Shown: positions 1 through 9,048, counted from the first letter of the stretch. The stretch is 64,000 nt of DNA from JBBQVS01 sp038211295 (GCA_038211295.1 JBBQVS010000005.1:1-64000), one strand, 5' to 3'. Notes: a model not told the origin generated them from the sequence alone. Numbers and translations are program-made.

Positions 1-250
1 GCTTGTTGCCGATATCATCTTCATCGTGGTTGCCCTTGTCCTCGCTTTTTGTCGTTCCCATATATCTTCATCCATGTGTTCTATATCGAGCATAGCGGAA
101 ATATGTCCCAAAATTGTGTCGTTTTTTTACTACAACGTAAAAGTTCTGGTACAAATTGAAGATACTTTTGACACACTTATCAGGCATACTCAGGACATAG
201 CAGAAAGCAAGCTATACATAAGTACATCTCGAAAAGAAAGCGAAAGAACA
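1..250. other. Left edge, no gene assigned
   Basis: The frame of the following gene stays open to the window edge, so an upstream start (a GTG at 26) is formally possible. The encoded residues before the ATG at 251 look non-coding (cysteine-, serine- and isoleucine-rich, no family resemblance) apart from a short hydrophobic stretch at the very edge, which could be the tail of another gene. Confidence 0.4.
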
Positions 251-1009
251 ATGATGAACGCTGAACGAATATACAAAAGTACGACTGTAAGCAGTATCGT
301 ATACCTGCTCCTCTCGATGCCGTTGGGTATACTCTACTTTGTTATCACTGTAGTTGGATTAAGTGTTGGTATAAGTACTTTGGTGATCTGGGTTGGCCTA
401 CCAATTCTCTTTGGAACGTTTATGACAATACGCGGCATGGCGGCGGTAGAACGGCGGCTTGTTACTACTCTGCTCCGCTTTCCACTTCCCCGCGAACAGC
501 GCCGACAGCAGGAGACACGACACACGTTTATAGAGTATGTGAAAAATACATTACACGATCCGCTGACTTGGACCAGCACCATCTATATGCTCTTCAAACT
601 CCCTTTAGGTATCATCTCTTTTACACTCGCACTTGTGTTGCCTATCCTCTCAGCAGCCCTGACGTTACTTCCAGCAGTATACTTGTTGAACTTATTCGTC
701 AATCTTATTCTCTTGGGAAGTGGCATCGAGTCTCATGGGATACTCGTTCCGTACTTCATAGAGGTACATCAAACATTCGACCTCACAATGTTTTTACGGT
801 CATTTATTGGTGTACCAATTGGCCTCGGCCTTTGGTATATCACACGCCTTGTACTAAACGGTCTCGCACTTGGTTTAGCCGAACTGGTACACGCACTACT
901 TACGAAAGAAGAAGCCGGGATGCCTACGCAACCTCGCACTATGGAAATGTCGACGCCATCTCATCACTATGAGACACGCGGCTACATGGCACAAGAAAAC
1001 CGCCTGTAA
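251..1009 (+). CDS. Sensor-domain membrane protein
   Basis: A membrane protein of about 252 residues that resembles the 'putative sensor' domain found at the N-terminus of some actinobacterial and Chloroflexota histidine kinases, here without a kinase. It has two similar halves, each with paired hydrophobic segments (residues about 15-60 and 115-155), then a hydrophobic hairpin and a polar C-terminal tail. Each half starts with a similar Y-L-L/M-L-F motif followed by P-L-G-I. The ATG at 251 was chosen because sensor domains begin shortly after the start. The ligand is unknown; it may signal through a partner encoded elsewhere. A hairpin overlaps the stop codon. Confidence 0.6.
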   Translation: MMNAERIYKSTTVSSIVYLLLSMPLGILYFVITVVGLSVGISTLVIWVGLPILFGTFMTIRGMAAVERRLVTTLLRFPLPREQRRQQETRHTFIEYVKNTLHDPLTWTSTIYMLFKLPLGIISFTLALVLPILSAALTLLPAVYLLNLFVNLILLGSGIESHGILVPYFIEVHQTFDLTMFLRSFIGVPIGLGLWYITRLVLNGLALGLAELVHALLTKEEAGMPTQPRTMEMSTPSHHYETRGYMAQENRL

Positions 1010-1018
1010 TGGCGGTTT
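997..1018. terminator. Bidirectional terminator hairpin
   Basis: A perfect 8-bp stem (AAACCGCC / GGCGGTTT) with a 6-base loop overlaps the stop codon of the plus-strand gene and lies between two convergent genes. On the minus strand it is followed by a short T-rich run. Confidence 0.6.
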
Positions 1019-1035
1019 CAGCCTCTTGCTTGCAA

Positions 1036-1674
1036 CTACTTCACACCAATGACAGCCGTTGTTCTGAACTGTCTGAATATTGGCCCTTGTGCGATGTACG
1101 CCTGAGTAAAGCCAAGTTGCTTCATATCTGGAACAATCTGCTCCTCTAAAAGCTGCTGATACTGCTCCAATCCCGTTGGTTCTATCGCATCTACTTTTCC
1201 GGTGGAGAGCACCACAACGAAGCTTGCACCATCTTTAAGGACACGGAATATTTCCGCAAGTATGTGTTGTGGATTCGACCAAAAATACAAGGTCTGAATA
1301 CTGAACACTTTGTCGAATTGACTATCGGCAAAGAGTAGAGTGTTCAGATCGCCTTGATACAAGGTGACGCGTCCCGCTTTGATGGCCTTCGCGTTGCGAT
1401 AGCTTGCGGAGCGCACCATCGTTTGTGAGTGCTCAATTCCTGCTACATGTCCGTTGACAGCTTGCGTCGCGGCGAGTTCAATAGCACGGCCCGCTCCAAA
1501 ACCAAGCTCTAATATGTGGTCATCTGCCTTGATATCCAGCAAGGAAATCGTCCATGCTGTCTCTCCTCGATGCTGGAGTACCATCTGCTCGCCAAGCAGA
1601 TACCCGATAATGCCTGTGGGATGACCGTATTGCCCATCGAGCAAAAAAGCTTTGGTACGCTGTATCACATTCAT
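1036..1674 (-). CDS. Class I SAM-dependent methyltransferase
   Basis: A methyltransferase of 212 residues with a Rossmann fold. Motif I is LELGFGAG at residues 55-62, followed by an acidic residue in the GIEHS strand and a motif IV-like FDKVFSIQTLYFW segment, as in the ubiquinone/menaquinone (UbiE-like) type-11 methyltransferase family. It is soluble, with no signal peptide. The substrate cannot be inferred from the neighbours, which are an unrelated acetyltransferase and the convergent sensor gene. The ATG is in the family-typical position; there is a 118-base gap upstream. Confidence 0.8.
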   Translation of the reverse strand: MNVIQRTKAFLLDGQYGHPTGIIGYLLGEQMVLQHRGETAWTISLLDIKADDHILELGFGAGRAIELAATQAVNGHVAGIEHSQTMVRSASYRNAKAIKAGRVTLYQGDLNTLLFADSQFDKVFSIQTLYFWSNPQHILAEIFRVLKDGASFVVVLSTGKVDAIEPTGLEQYQQLLEEQIVPDMKQLGFTQAYIAQGPIFRQFRTTAVIGVK

Positions 1675-1792
1675 CTCGTTTTAGACGCTCCCTTTTCACT
1701 TGTCTGTTGCCTTAACACATTCAACCGTCTCAGAAATTCGTCAGGCGATGACGAACTAATGTACAAAAGATAGTTGTCACTGCCCCATATTG

Positions 1793-2392
1793 TTAGGCAA
1801 ACACTACCAAATGTTGTAGTGCATACAGACGTTGCATTCCCTGTTCTTCAAACAGTTGTATCTGCCGTTCCTGAGCTTTTTTGGCGACAAATGTAACCTG
1901 TGAGAAACTCCATTCATTGCGGAACCACGAAATCAGTGCTTCCAGTAGCCGCCGATCAAGGTCAATTTGCAGATGACTCTGACGCACCCAGAAAGTAATA
2001 TAGGCACTCGCGTTAACAATAGGCTCTGTGACACTATTTGCAGTTTGGAACAATTGCGTCAGAGGATTTATATACAGGCATCCTAAACATAGTGTTTCTG
2101 TGGGATTCATAACCGTGTAGGTGAACGCAACGCGCTCCCTATGTTCTCGCTCGTGTCGTATCAAGTCTACCAGATTCTCTGCTAGCGTAAAGCCTTCGCG
2201 AGGCCATGCTCCATCACTTCTGAGGAACAGTTCGGCACGACTCGTCACCACTGCATCATAATCAAGCTCGACATCAGTTGCTTGCAGTGGTCGTATCAAC
2301 ATCTCTTCTGTCCTGAGCATCTCAGGGACAACAGCGTTCTCTGGATAAAACATGCTTCTCATCCTGCTAAAAGTGTCTCTATCCACAAACAT
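1793..2392 (-). CDS. GNAT-like acetyltransferase
   Basis: A 199-residue cytoplasmic protein with the GNAT N-acetyltransferase layout. It opens with the strand LIRPLQATDVELDYDAV (residues 32-48), then a WPREGFTLAENLVDL segment typical of an uncharacterised GNAT subfamily, a central FTYTVMNPTETLCLGCLYI sheet (residues 90-108), and a C-terminal half with the FVAKKAQERQIQLFEEQGM helix. The acetyl-CoA-binding region is diverged from the classic Q/R-x-x-G-x-G/A. The substrate is unknown. It is a single gene, oriented away from the secreted-protein gene. Confidence 0.65.
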   Translation of the reverse strand: MFVDRDTFSRMRSMFYPENAVVPEMLRTEEMLIRPLQATDVELDYDAVVTSRAELFLRSDGAWPREGFTLAENLVDLIRHEREHRERVAFTYTVMNPTETLCLGCLYINPLTQLFQTANSVTEPIVNASAYITFWVRQSHLQIDLDRRLLEALISWFRNEWSFSQVTFVAKKAQERQIQLFEEQGMQRLYALQHLVVFA

Positions 2393-2444
2393 TATACCCT
2401 AAAGATGTAGGAACGAGAAAAATATACGATGCTACTTTCGGGTC

Positions 2445-2473
2445 ATGACATCACATAAATGGAAAGTTATACT
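2445..2473 (+). promoter_or_regulatory. Sigma-70-type promoter of the DUF2690 gene
   Basis: ATGACA at 2445-2450 and TATACT at 2468-2473 are separated by 17 bases, giving a near-consensus promoter and a leader of about 85 bases before the ATG at 2566. Confidence 0.6.
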
Positions 2474-2565
2474 AACCTATGTGAGGAACAGAGACGTTTC
2501 TGTTTCCTTCTTGATTGTATATCATTGTATATCGCCTACTAAAATTTCGTTCAGGAGGACAAAAC

Positions 2566-3090
2566 ATGAACCGTATTCGACTGTTTCTTTTCTCGACGAC
2601 CCTTCTTGTTGCACTTCTTACTATCACCACCTCCACCACTTCAGGGACAGCCTTTGCAAAGAGTACACAGCAAAACCACGTCAAAAGTCACACAACCGCT
2701 CTTCATACAACAAGTGGCGGCCCCGGCTTTGCACGCACCACGCAGCCAAACACTTCACATGTCAAATGCTCCGGCAACGGATGCAATGGACAAAATCCCG
2801 TGACGACAGGGTGTGATGCCAGCGCGAAAACAATCCAAACAGCCGTCTTCAATAACTCGTATGTCGAACTGCGCTACTCGCCCGCCTGTGGAACCAATTG
2901 GGGACGCGTCACAAGCAAGGTTGGCTTGACTTATCTCACAATCAGAACACAACGCATCGACGGACTCACCTACGCCTATTCGGGCGGAAAGTATGCCTAC
3001 TCGTTTTCCGCGATGGTCTATGCTCCCGTCTTGCAAGCCAGAGCTTGCGGCGGCGTCAACGGTATCAGTGGTTGCACCGCATACGTCTAA
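2566..3090 (+). CDS. Secreted DUF2690-like protein
   Basis: A 174-residue exported protein. A strong ribosome-binding site (AGGAGG) precedes the ATG at 2566, which was chosen over an upstream alternative. Residues 1-31 form a Sec signal peptide ending in T-A-F-A. A threonine/serine-rich linker leads to a cysteine-containing domain with CSGNGCNGQNPVTTGC and YSPACGTNWGRV, the signature of the DUF2690 family of secreted actinobacterial and Chloroflexota proteins. Six cysteines suggest disulfides. Its role is unknown. It has its own promoter and is followed by a hairpin. Confidence 0.75.
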   Translation: MNRIRLFLFSTTLLVALLTITTSTTSGTAFAKSTQQNHVKSHTTALHTTSGGPGFARTTQPNTSHVKCSGNGCNGQNPVTTGCDASAKTIQTAVFNNSYVELRYSPACGTNWGRVTSKVGLTYLTIRTQRIDGLTYAYSGGKYAYSFSAMVYAPVLQARACGGVNGISGCTAYV

Positions 3091-3113
3091 GAACATTGTA
3101 TAAACCACCAAAA

Positions 3114-3159
3114 AGCGTGCCTGCTGTTACCTTATGATAAGCACAATGGCAGACACGCT
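3114..3159 (+). terminator. Probable terminator
   Basis: Imperfect inverted repeat AGCGTG-C-CTGC with GCAG-A-CACGCT lies between convergent genes, followed by a weak T run. It could serve both genes. Confidence 0.45.
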
Positions 3160-3184
3160 CTTCTAATGAGTGGCCATTAATTCC

Positions 3185-4378
3185 TTATTGCTTATATTTT
3201 ACTCGAAATGCCGGATATAGTGGCATTTCTTCCACATCAGGCCAAAGTGTACGCATTTTCTCAGCCATTGCACCGATAGTTCTACCAATAGCTTCCATAC
3301 GCCCCGCTTCTTGTGTTGTTTGTGCCACAATCTCAGAACGCAATAAGTATCTCTGGCGAGAGGTTGCAGCAATAAGCAATCGGTCATTTTCTAAGACTTT
3401 AAGTAGAGGATCCATTTGATACCACTGAAGCATCCAAAAAACACATGCCTCAGCGACAGTACGTGCAAAGTACCGCTCGTTGTTCGCCTCTGAACATTTC
3501 TTAGCTAATTCCACACGGTACGCCTCTTCCATACGAAGTACAATATGTCGAGGAATACGATAGACATAACGGCATGTAGGAAAGTGCATTCTGCCATAAA
3601 CGCCTTCCTTGAGTGCATGATCAAACATGCCACCTTCAAAATCCAGAAGCCGTAGTTTAGACTCTTGAAATAGACAGTTGTCCGCACACGAATCATTCTG
3701 AATAAAGGATTGAAAAGGACCAGGATGTAACATCGACTGTTTCAGAATTTCCAGATCGCCCGCAACCTCTTGGTCAGTAAGAATACCTAATATCTCTACA
3801 GTCTGATGAAAGGTAGAAATAAGTTGTTCATAAGTATCTTGTTCATCTTCCAGCATGCTGGGACCAAGAGACTCACGTATGAGTCTAAACTCATCCTTTT
3901 TCCCTAAAGTTACTGCATGGAGACGACCATGTATAGCAGCAAATTCAATCAAGGCAGACTCTGCTGCAATTGGGTCAGTTCCCTTCAAATAATCATCTAG
4001 GCGTTTTCCTTGTCCCAAGTCCTCTATTACCATCAACCCGCTCTCCTTGTCTCCACCATAAAAACAGGGACCAAATTCCTCTCCATCGACTAAAATGTCT
4101 AAAAACACAAGGCTTGCCCACTCGTTGAAGAACGTCCACGCTGGAATTATCGCACGCTCAGGAATATAAGGTGCTTGGTCTGTTGACTTGACATGCTTCA
4201 CAATAACACTAGTAGGTACGCTACTTGCAGACGCAAGAAGATGGAAACAATACGTAGACGCCCGTATACCATCTTGCAACACTTCTCCGGTATCTAAAAA
4301 TACACTTTCACTAAACGCATTGCGAAGCACACGCTCTACTACTTTAATAATCTTTTGATCAAAAGGACTGTTTTGCAC
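3185..4378 (-). CDS. APH-family phosphotransferase-like protein
   Basis: A 397-residue soluble protein with the aminoglycoside/choline kinase-like (APH) fold. The N-lobe shows SVIVKH with a likely ATP-binding lysine at residue 61. The catalytic loop reads QNDSCADN (227-234) where family members have HGDxxxxN, and the magnesium loop reads LLDFEGG (244-250) where they have DxD or DxE. The leading histidine is therefore replaced, but Asp and Asn are kept, so activity is plausible. The substrate is unknown. It starts with GTG at 4378, 8 bases after an AAGGAGGTG ribosome-binding site. It sits downstream of the HIT gene, behind its own duplicated promoter-palindrome. Confidence 0.7.
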   Translation of the reverse strand: MQNSPFDQKIIKVVERVLRNAFSESVFLDTGEVLQDGIRASTYCFHLLASASSVPTSVIVKHVKSTDQAPYIPERAIIPAWTFFNEWASLVFLDILVDGEEFGPCFYGGDKESGLMVIEDLGQGKRLDDYLKGTDPIAAESALIEFAAIHGRLHAVTLGKKDEFRLIRESLGPSMLEDEQDTYEQLISTFHQTVEILGILTDQEVAGDLEILKQSMLHPGPFQSFIQNDSCADNCLFQESKLRLLDFEGGMFDHALKEGVYGRMHFPTCRYVYRIPRHIVLRMEEAYRVELAKKCSEANNERYFARTVAEACVFWMLQWYQMDPLLKVLENDRLLIAATSRQRYLLRSEIVAQTTQEAGRMEAIGRTIGAMAEKMRTLWPDVEEMPLYPAFRVKYKQ

Positions 4379-4395
4379 TTGTGTTTCACCTCCTT

Positions 4396-4458
4396 ATAAG
4401 ATAAAAATCTAATTAGAAGTATATCATATAAGACAATAATCTAATTAGAAGTATATCA
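4396..4458 (-). promoter_or_regulatory. Duplicated promoter plus palindromic operator
   Basis: A 32-base unit is present twice in tandem (4396-4427 and 4428-4458), with two mismatches over the compared 31 bases. On the minus strand each copy carries an extended -10 (TGATATACT) followed at once by a perfect 10-base palindrome TCTAATTAGA, placed where transcription would start. The array lies between the HIT gene stop (copy 2 contains it) and the ribosome-binding site of the kinase gene. It reads as two promoters, each with a repressor site on the +1 region. Confidence 0.6.
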
Positions 4459-4959
4459 AAAATGATTACAAAGAGTCACGCATAGGGGAATATTATGTAC
4501 AGCGTGGCAAAGCCATGCCAAGTCGTGTATAGTAGTGGCGTGGCTTGACCACGCCATGCCCTCTGCTATATATGCCTGCCCCTCACTGTAACGGTATTCT
4601 CCTGGATAGAGCCAGACAGGGCGGTGTTGGTGTTCCTCTGGTTCCCATGAGTAGTAGGGCCAAACATGAGCATGAAGTATAGGTAGGCCGTTCACAAGAA
4701 TTTCGTAGTTGACGCGCTGTGTTTGGCACACGCGCACAACTGCTTCGCCGAGCAAACTCATGTCGAGCAAAAAGCGACGCCTCTGCTCATGGGCAAGGTC
4801 AGTGAGATGATTGGTTTCAGAAAAGGCAAGTAACAAACAATATCCCGGCAAAAATCGTGTGTCCCCCATAACTGTGAGTCCGCTCTGCATACGGAGCAAC
4901 ACTATTAGATTTTCCCCACGTTCTGCTGAGCCTACATGGTCATCTTTCCAGTCGCTCAT
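4456..4959 (-). CDS. HIT-family hydrolase-like protein
   Basis: A 167-residue histidine-triad protein, probably a nucleotidyl hydrolase or transferase. The core NYEILVNGLPILHAHVWP contains the triad at residues 96-100, with tryptophan in place of the third histidine, as seen in one branch of the HIT superfamily. The last 35 residues look unlike the usual HIT C-terminus and may reflect an old frameshift or replaced tail. It starts 13 bases after the response-regulator stop and is probably the last gene of the ABC-kinase-regulator operon. Confidence 0.7.
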   Translation of the reverse strand: MSDWKDDHVGSAERGENLIVLLRMQSGLTVMGDTRFLPGYCLLLAFSETNHLTDLAHEQRRRFLLDMSLLGEAVVRVCQTQRVNYEILVNGLPILHAHVWPYYSWEPEEHQHRPVWLYPGEYRYSEGQAYIAEGMAWSSHATTIHDLAWLCHAVHNIPLCVTLCNHF

Positions 4960-4972
4960 TTTTGCGCTCGCC

Positions 4973-5629
4973 TCATATATCTTTCGCGCTCATCATTCCC
5001 TGTTGCCATGCGAACACGGCGGCCTGAGTGCGGTCAAGACGATGCAACTTGCTCAGAATGTTACTCACATGTACTTTAACCGTTTTCTCGCTAATCACGA
5101 GTCTTCCAGCAATCGAGGCATTGGAAAGGCCATTGGCGATGAGGCGCAACACTTCGAGTTCTCTTGTACTTAGTTCCGTAAAGAGTGCCGGTACATCCCT
5201 TTTCTCGTGTTGTATCTCCTGTACCACGCGAGCAGCTACACGTGGATGCAACACCGCCTCTCCTCGCGCAGCCTTGCGTATCGTCTCGGCAAGGTCATGA
5301 ATGCCCACGTCTTTGAGGATGTAGGAAAGCACACCCGCCCGTAACGCTGGGAAAATATATGCGTCATCGTCAAAGGAGGTAAGCACAATCACCTGCGTGT
5401 GCGGACTTATACGCCTCACCTGACGCGTCGCCTCTACACCACCCATACCCGCCATCACAAGGTCCATCAACACAAGATCGGGGACAAGTTCGCCCACAAG
5501 CTGCACAACCGCTTCGCCCGATTCTGCCTCGCCCACAATGACAAGATCAGCGTGCACCTCTAAAAAGGTACGAATGCCCTGACGCACCAGCGCATGGTCG
5601 TCCGCGATAGCAATTGTAATACGTTCCAT
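4973..5629 (-). CDS. NarL/LuxR-type response regulator
   Basis: A 218-residue two-component response regulator. The receiver domain has the acidic pair DD at 10-11, the phosphorylation site Asp56 (LVLMDLVMAG) and a conserved lysine near 105 (ILKD). The C-terminal LuxR helix-turn-helix (about 150-207) has ELSTRELEVLRLIANGLSN and EKTVKVHVSNILSKL. It lies 15 bases after the histidine kinase and is its obvious partner. It likely controls the adjacent ABC transporter genes. Confidence 0.92.
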   Translation of the reverse strand: MERITIAIADDHALVRQGIRTFLEVHADLVIVGEAESGEAVVQLVGELVPDLVLMDLVMAGMGGVEATRQVRRISPHTQVIVLTSFDDDAYIFPALRAGVLSYILKDVGIHDLAETIRKAARGEAVLHPRVAARVVQEIQHEKRDVPALFTELSTRELEVLRLIANGLSNASIAGRLVISEKTVKVHVSNILSKLHRLDRTQAAVFAWQQGMMSAKDI

Positions 5630-5644
5630 ACTCTACACTCCATA

Positions 5645-7084
5645 CTATACGCCAACACGCTGTTTCTCATAAGTCACAACAATAGTCGTTCCCTCTCCTG
5701 ATACACTTTCAATCAAAACATTGCCCCCTGCTACATGCATCCGTTCTTGCATGGAGAGCAGACCAAAGCCTTTCCCATGAATAGCACTTAGAGCGAAGCC
5801 TTGCCCATTATCACCGATGGAAAGACGCGCCTGCTCATGCTCGAACGTTGCGTCAAGCCGCACGCATGTTGCCTGGCTATGTCGCGCAATATTTGCTAAC
5901 GCTTCTTGCGTGACTCGAAAAAAAGCCTCTTCGATCAGCAATGAAAGTTCTGCCTTCCCCTCGATCTGGAGTTGTACAGGAATTGTTGTCTGATGCGACC
6001 ATTGCGTAGCCAGCTCTCGCAACGCAACGCCCAATCCTTTCCCTTCCAGAGCTACTGGTCGCAACTCGCGGATCAGCGTCTTGAGTTCTTGTTGCACCTG
6101 TAAAAGCACCCGTTCCGCTTCTGCCAAGGGACTTCGCGCGTCCTCAGCATTGGAAGCAAGACGCAATTTAGCGGTTCCCACCTGTAGTGCAACAACAAAG
6201 AGATGTTGTTTCACACTATCATGCAAGTCACGCGCCAGACGGTTGCGCTCTTCCAGAATAGCGAGTCTCTGCCGCGTCCGTAGTAAATGCTGTAGTTGTT
6301 CTGCCATACGGTTCATATGACGGATGAGCTGGCCCAACTCGTCTTTTGATGTATCTTGCACAAAGAGAGAAAAGTTTCCCTGGCTCCAACTATCTGCCAT
6401 CAACGCTAATTTCTGAAATCTGCGTGTGAAACTTCGTGCAGTAAAAAAACCTGCGATTGGGCCGATGACACCTGCGACAAAAAGAATAAATACCATCCCT
6501 GGCAGAATAACAAAGAGGAGATAGAAGGAGAGCCAGTAGCCGTTGGCATCCATGATCGGACTTGTTTTCAAGACCAATGCTCCCTGCGTCATGCCATCCT
6601 TTCCCACTATAGATGAAATAGCGACAATACTCCCATTCGCTTCTTGAGCAACTAGACCAAGCAAAGTTCCGTGGCCCGTGAGTGCAATGTGGAGATTTTG
6701 CCTCGACGATTGAGAGAGCCGCGTCTGCAACAGTATGCCCGACGATGTAACTTCTTCGCCTGTTGCAGTAAGAACCTGCCCCTGTGCATCCACAACGGCC
6801 AAAAAGCCTTTTTGATAAGAACCACCGGCATAGGGATTAGGAATACGCAGCCACGCACTTAGCCCTTCGCGGTCTGGTGTGCCATGAACAAAATAGGTAG
6901 CTGCCTGAGAAGCCTCTTGTTGTGTGCTACTTAAAACAATCTGTGAGAGGTTGGCATTCACTACCAGAAAAATAGCAGTAATAGCAAACAACTCGAAGAG
7001 TAACAGCACGACACCAGTGATGAGAACGTAAGAGAGTGTGAGTTTCCACTGAAGCATTGGAACACGACGGAAAAGCGTTTTCAT
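5645..7084 (-). CDS. Sensor histidine kinase, HisKA_3 type
   Basis: A 479-residue membrane kinase of the NarX/DegS/LiaS class. It has a transmembrane helix at 15-45, an extracytoplasmic domain of about 140 residues, a second helix at 185-215, a HAMP linker, the dimerisation/phosphoacceptor motif RDLHDSVKQ with His288, and a C-terminal ATPase with EALANIARHSQA and DNGQGF. The ATG at 7084 was chosen because it follows an AAGGGA site and lets the first helix start near the N-terminus; longer versions overlap the permease gene. It phosphorylates the regulator at 4973-5629. Confidence 0.9.
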   Translation of the reverse strand: MKTLFRRVPMLQWKLTLSYVLITGVVLLLFELFAITAIFLVVNANLSQIVLSSTQQEASQAATYFVHGTPDREGLSAWLRIPNPYAGGSYQKGFLAVVDAQGQVLTATGEEVTSSGILLQTRLSQSSRQNLHIALTGHGTLLGLVAQEANGSIVAISSIVGKDGMTQGALVLKTSPIMDANGYWLSFYLLFVILPGMVFILFVAGVIGPIAGFFTARSFTRRFQKLALMADSWSQGNFSLFVQDTSKDELGQLIRHMNRMAEQLQHLLRTRQRLAILEERNRLARDLHDSVKQHLFVVALQVGTAKLRLASNAEDARSPLAEAERVLLQVQQELKTLIRELRPVALEGKGLGVALRELATQWSHQTTIPVQLQIEGKAELSLLIEEAFFRVTQEALANIARHSQATCVRLDATFEHEQARLSIGDNGQGFALSAIHGKGFGLLSMQERMHVAGGNVLIESVSGEGTTIVVTYEKQRVGV

Positions 7085-7161
7085 CAAAAAGTTTCCCTTC
7101 TTGCTACCTCGCCTGAAAGTGTGATGCATCTCAGTACCACACTTCCAAGCGGAATGTGTGG

Positions 7162-8001
7162 CTAATTCGTCAGGTCCTGCCGTTGAAGCACCCATAACGA
7201 ACAACCAAGTAGGATAGATGTATAGGCGGCAATACAAATGGTGGCAATAGCAGTACTGGGATGACCAGCAGAAATTAATGCAGGCATAGTAAGATGAGCG
7301 GCACTGTAGTTTTGCTCATTCATCGATTGAGCAAGGCCAGCAGGAAGGTACTGCGCGATATGAGCAAAGTTCGCACCGAGCAAAGGAACCAGCGCGGTGA
7401 GAGGGAGTTCTATCGCCAGCATAAACAATATGCTGCCAGTTATCGCAATCACGGACGAACGAGTTAGCACGACAAGCAGAAAGGTTAGTCCAACATACGG
7501 TAGTATACCATAGCAAGTGCGGATATAGCTCAGGAATAGTTGACCAATGTCAAGGTGATTACTATCGATGCCTCCATGCACTTGATAAGAGAAAACAACA
7601 GAGGTCACTCCTCCTACAAGCAAAAACGCGAACACCACGAGCAAAAGCGTCACGAAGGCAAGCATAATCTTGGCAAAGAAGAGCATGGGGCGGGAAATTC
7701 CATGGCTTAACCAGAGTTGCATTGTGCGCCACGAATATTCTTGTGCCGTTACCACTCCAACAACAACAGCGAGCAAGTATGCACTATAACCATAACCAGG
7801 AGAAAAACCATCGGCAAATGCAAGCGCACTCGTTAAGCCCCCAGGCCATAGCCAATAGCTCAAAGCGGTTGCCGTGTGACTGATATGTAACAACGCCACA
7901 AATGCTATCACCATCGGCGTGATTGCAAGTACAAGACCGATCCAGAGCAACTTGCGCCTAAAAACCTTATCGCATTCCATGCGTAGTATATTCAAAAACA
8001 T
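7162..8001 (-). CDS. ABC transporter permease (ABC-2 type)
   Basis: A 279-residue integral membrane protein with about six hydrophobic segments and the architecture of ABC-2 permeases: an N-terminal helix (about 18-40), a periplasmic loop, then five more helices. A soluble polar start, MFLNILRMECDKVFRRK, is typical. It begins 10 bases downstream of the ATPase gene, so the two form the transporter. Such pairs beside NarL-type kinases commonly export antimicrobial peptides or drugs; the substrate here is not visible. Confidence 0.85.
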   Translation of the reverse strand: MFLNILRMECDKVFRRKLLWIGLVLAITPMVIAFVALLHISHTATALSYWLWPGGLTSALAFADGFSPGYGYSAYLLAVVVGVVTAQEYSWRTMQLWLSHGISRPMLFFAKIMLAFVTLLLVVFAFLLVGGVTSVVFSYQVHGGIDSNHLDIGQLFLSYIRTCYGILPYVGLTFLLVVLTRSSVIAITGSILFMLAIELPLTALVPLLGANFAHIAQYLPAGLAQSMNEQNYSAAHLTMPALISAGHPSTAIATICIAAYTSILLGCSLWVLQRQDLTN

Positions 8002-8011
8002 GCTCTTCTCC

Positions 8012-8917
8012 TTATGCTATGTTCCTGGTCAATGTAAGAAACACACTTTCCAGATCGGGACGATTGATAGAAATTTCTTTCGGTGCCAGTCCTCGTGTCA
8101 CAAGAAAAGCCACTACCTGCTCGCTTGATACACCTTGCACCTCTACAAAAGTTGTTTCTTTTTTGATCTGTTTCGCTCCCACCAGTTCTTTGAGTGCCTG
8201 TGCTGTCTGATCCAACTTTTCGGTTTGTATATGTACGATGTCATGCTTTGGCAGTAGGTCTGCAATCTGTCCCTGCGCGATAATTTGCCCGCGCTGAATA
8301 ACGGCTACCCGGTCACACACCTGCTCCATTTCGTGTAACAGGTGGCTACTGAGAAAGATCGTTGTACCCTGTGCTGCCAGTGAGCGCAAAAGTGTGCGAA
8401 CCTCCTGCATCCCTGCCGGGTCCATACCGTTTGTCGGCTCATCCAAGATCAGCAGGTCGGGTTTGTTAAGTAAGGCAAGTGCCAGTCCCAGACGCTGCTT
8501 CATGCCCGTTGAGAACTTACGGACAGAGAGGTTGCGTGTTGTTTGCAGGTCTACTATTTCCAGAACTTCGTCGATGCGCGTTGCAGGCAGGTCGGGGTAG
8601 AGATACGAGAGCATTTGCAGGTTTCTCCGTGCCGAAAATGCTAGCAGAAGTGCCGACTCTCCCACCATCATACCAACGCGCCGTAAGGCGCAGTTATGTT
8701 CGGGTGTAACACGCTCGCCGAAAACCTGTACCTCGCCGGAGGTGGGATGCGTCAAGCCTAAAATCATGCTGATCGTGGTTGTTTTACCAGCTCCATTGGG
8801 GCCAAGAAAGCCAAAAACTTCTGCTCGTCTTATGCCTAAAGAGACATCTTCTACAGCGTGAACAGAGCCAAAGTGCTTCTTGAGATGCTGTGTCTGTAAA
8901 ACAAATTCTGTGTTCAT
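8012..8917 (-). CDS. ABC transporter ATP-binding protein
   Basis: A 301-residue ATPase. Walker A is GPNGAGKTT (39-47), the signature is FSTGMKQR (135-142) and Walker B is LLILDEP (155-161), followed by the switch histidine in FLSSHLLHEM. A C-terminal regulatory extension of about 90 residues is typical of the drug/bacitracin exporter (CcmA/NatA-like) group. It is the first gene of the minus-strand operon running down to the HIT gene. Confidence 0.93.
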   Translation of the reverse strand: MNTEFVLQTQHLKKHFGSVHAVEDVSLGIRRAEVFGFLGPNGAGKTTTISMILGLTHPTSGEVQVFGERVTPEHNCALRRVGMMVGESALLLAFSARRNLQMLSYLYPDLPATRIDEVLEIVDLQTTRNLSVRKFSTGMKQRLGLALALLNKPDLLILDEPTNGMDPAGMQEVRTLLRSLAAQGTTIFLSSHLLHEMEQVCDRVAVIQRGQIIAQGQIADLLPKHDIVHIQTEKLDQTAQALKELVGAKQIKKETTFVEVQGVSSEQVVAFLVTRGLAPKEISINRPDLESVFLTLTRNIA

Positions 8918-9048
8918 GAGTACTCCTTTCGTCTAACTATGCAAAGGATACCCTACAAACTCCTTTTTTTTGTACGCATGAAGGTGTATTGCACTACGTC
9001 TCAAGATGTATTTATTAGCAACAACAAGCAATCAATCGAAAAGGCTCT

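Noticed and set aside
6081..6320. Cys/Ser/Arg-rich plus-strand ORF inside the histidine kinase
   Set aside because: Typical antisense shadow of a kinase gene with no start signal.
7085..7237. Longer N-terminus of the histidine kinase
   Set aside because: It overlaps the permease gene and lacks a ribosome-binding site; the ATG at 7084 fits the first membrane helix.
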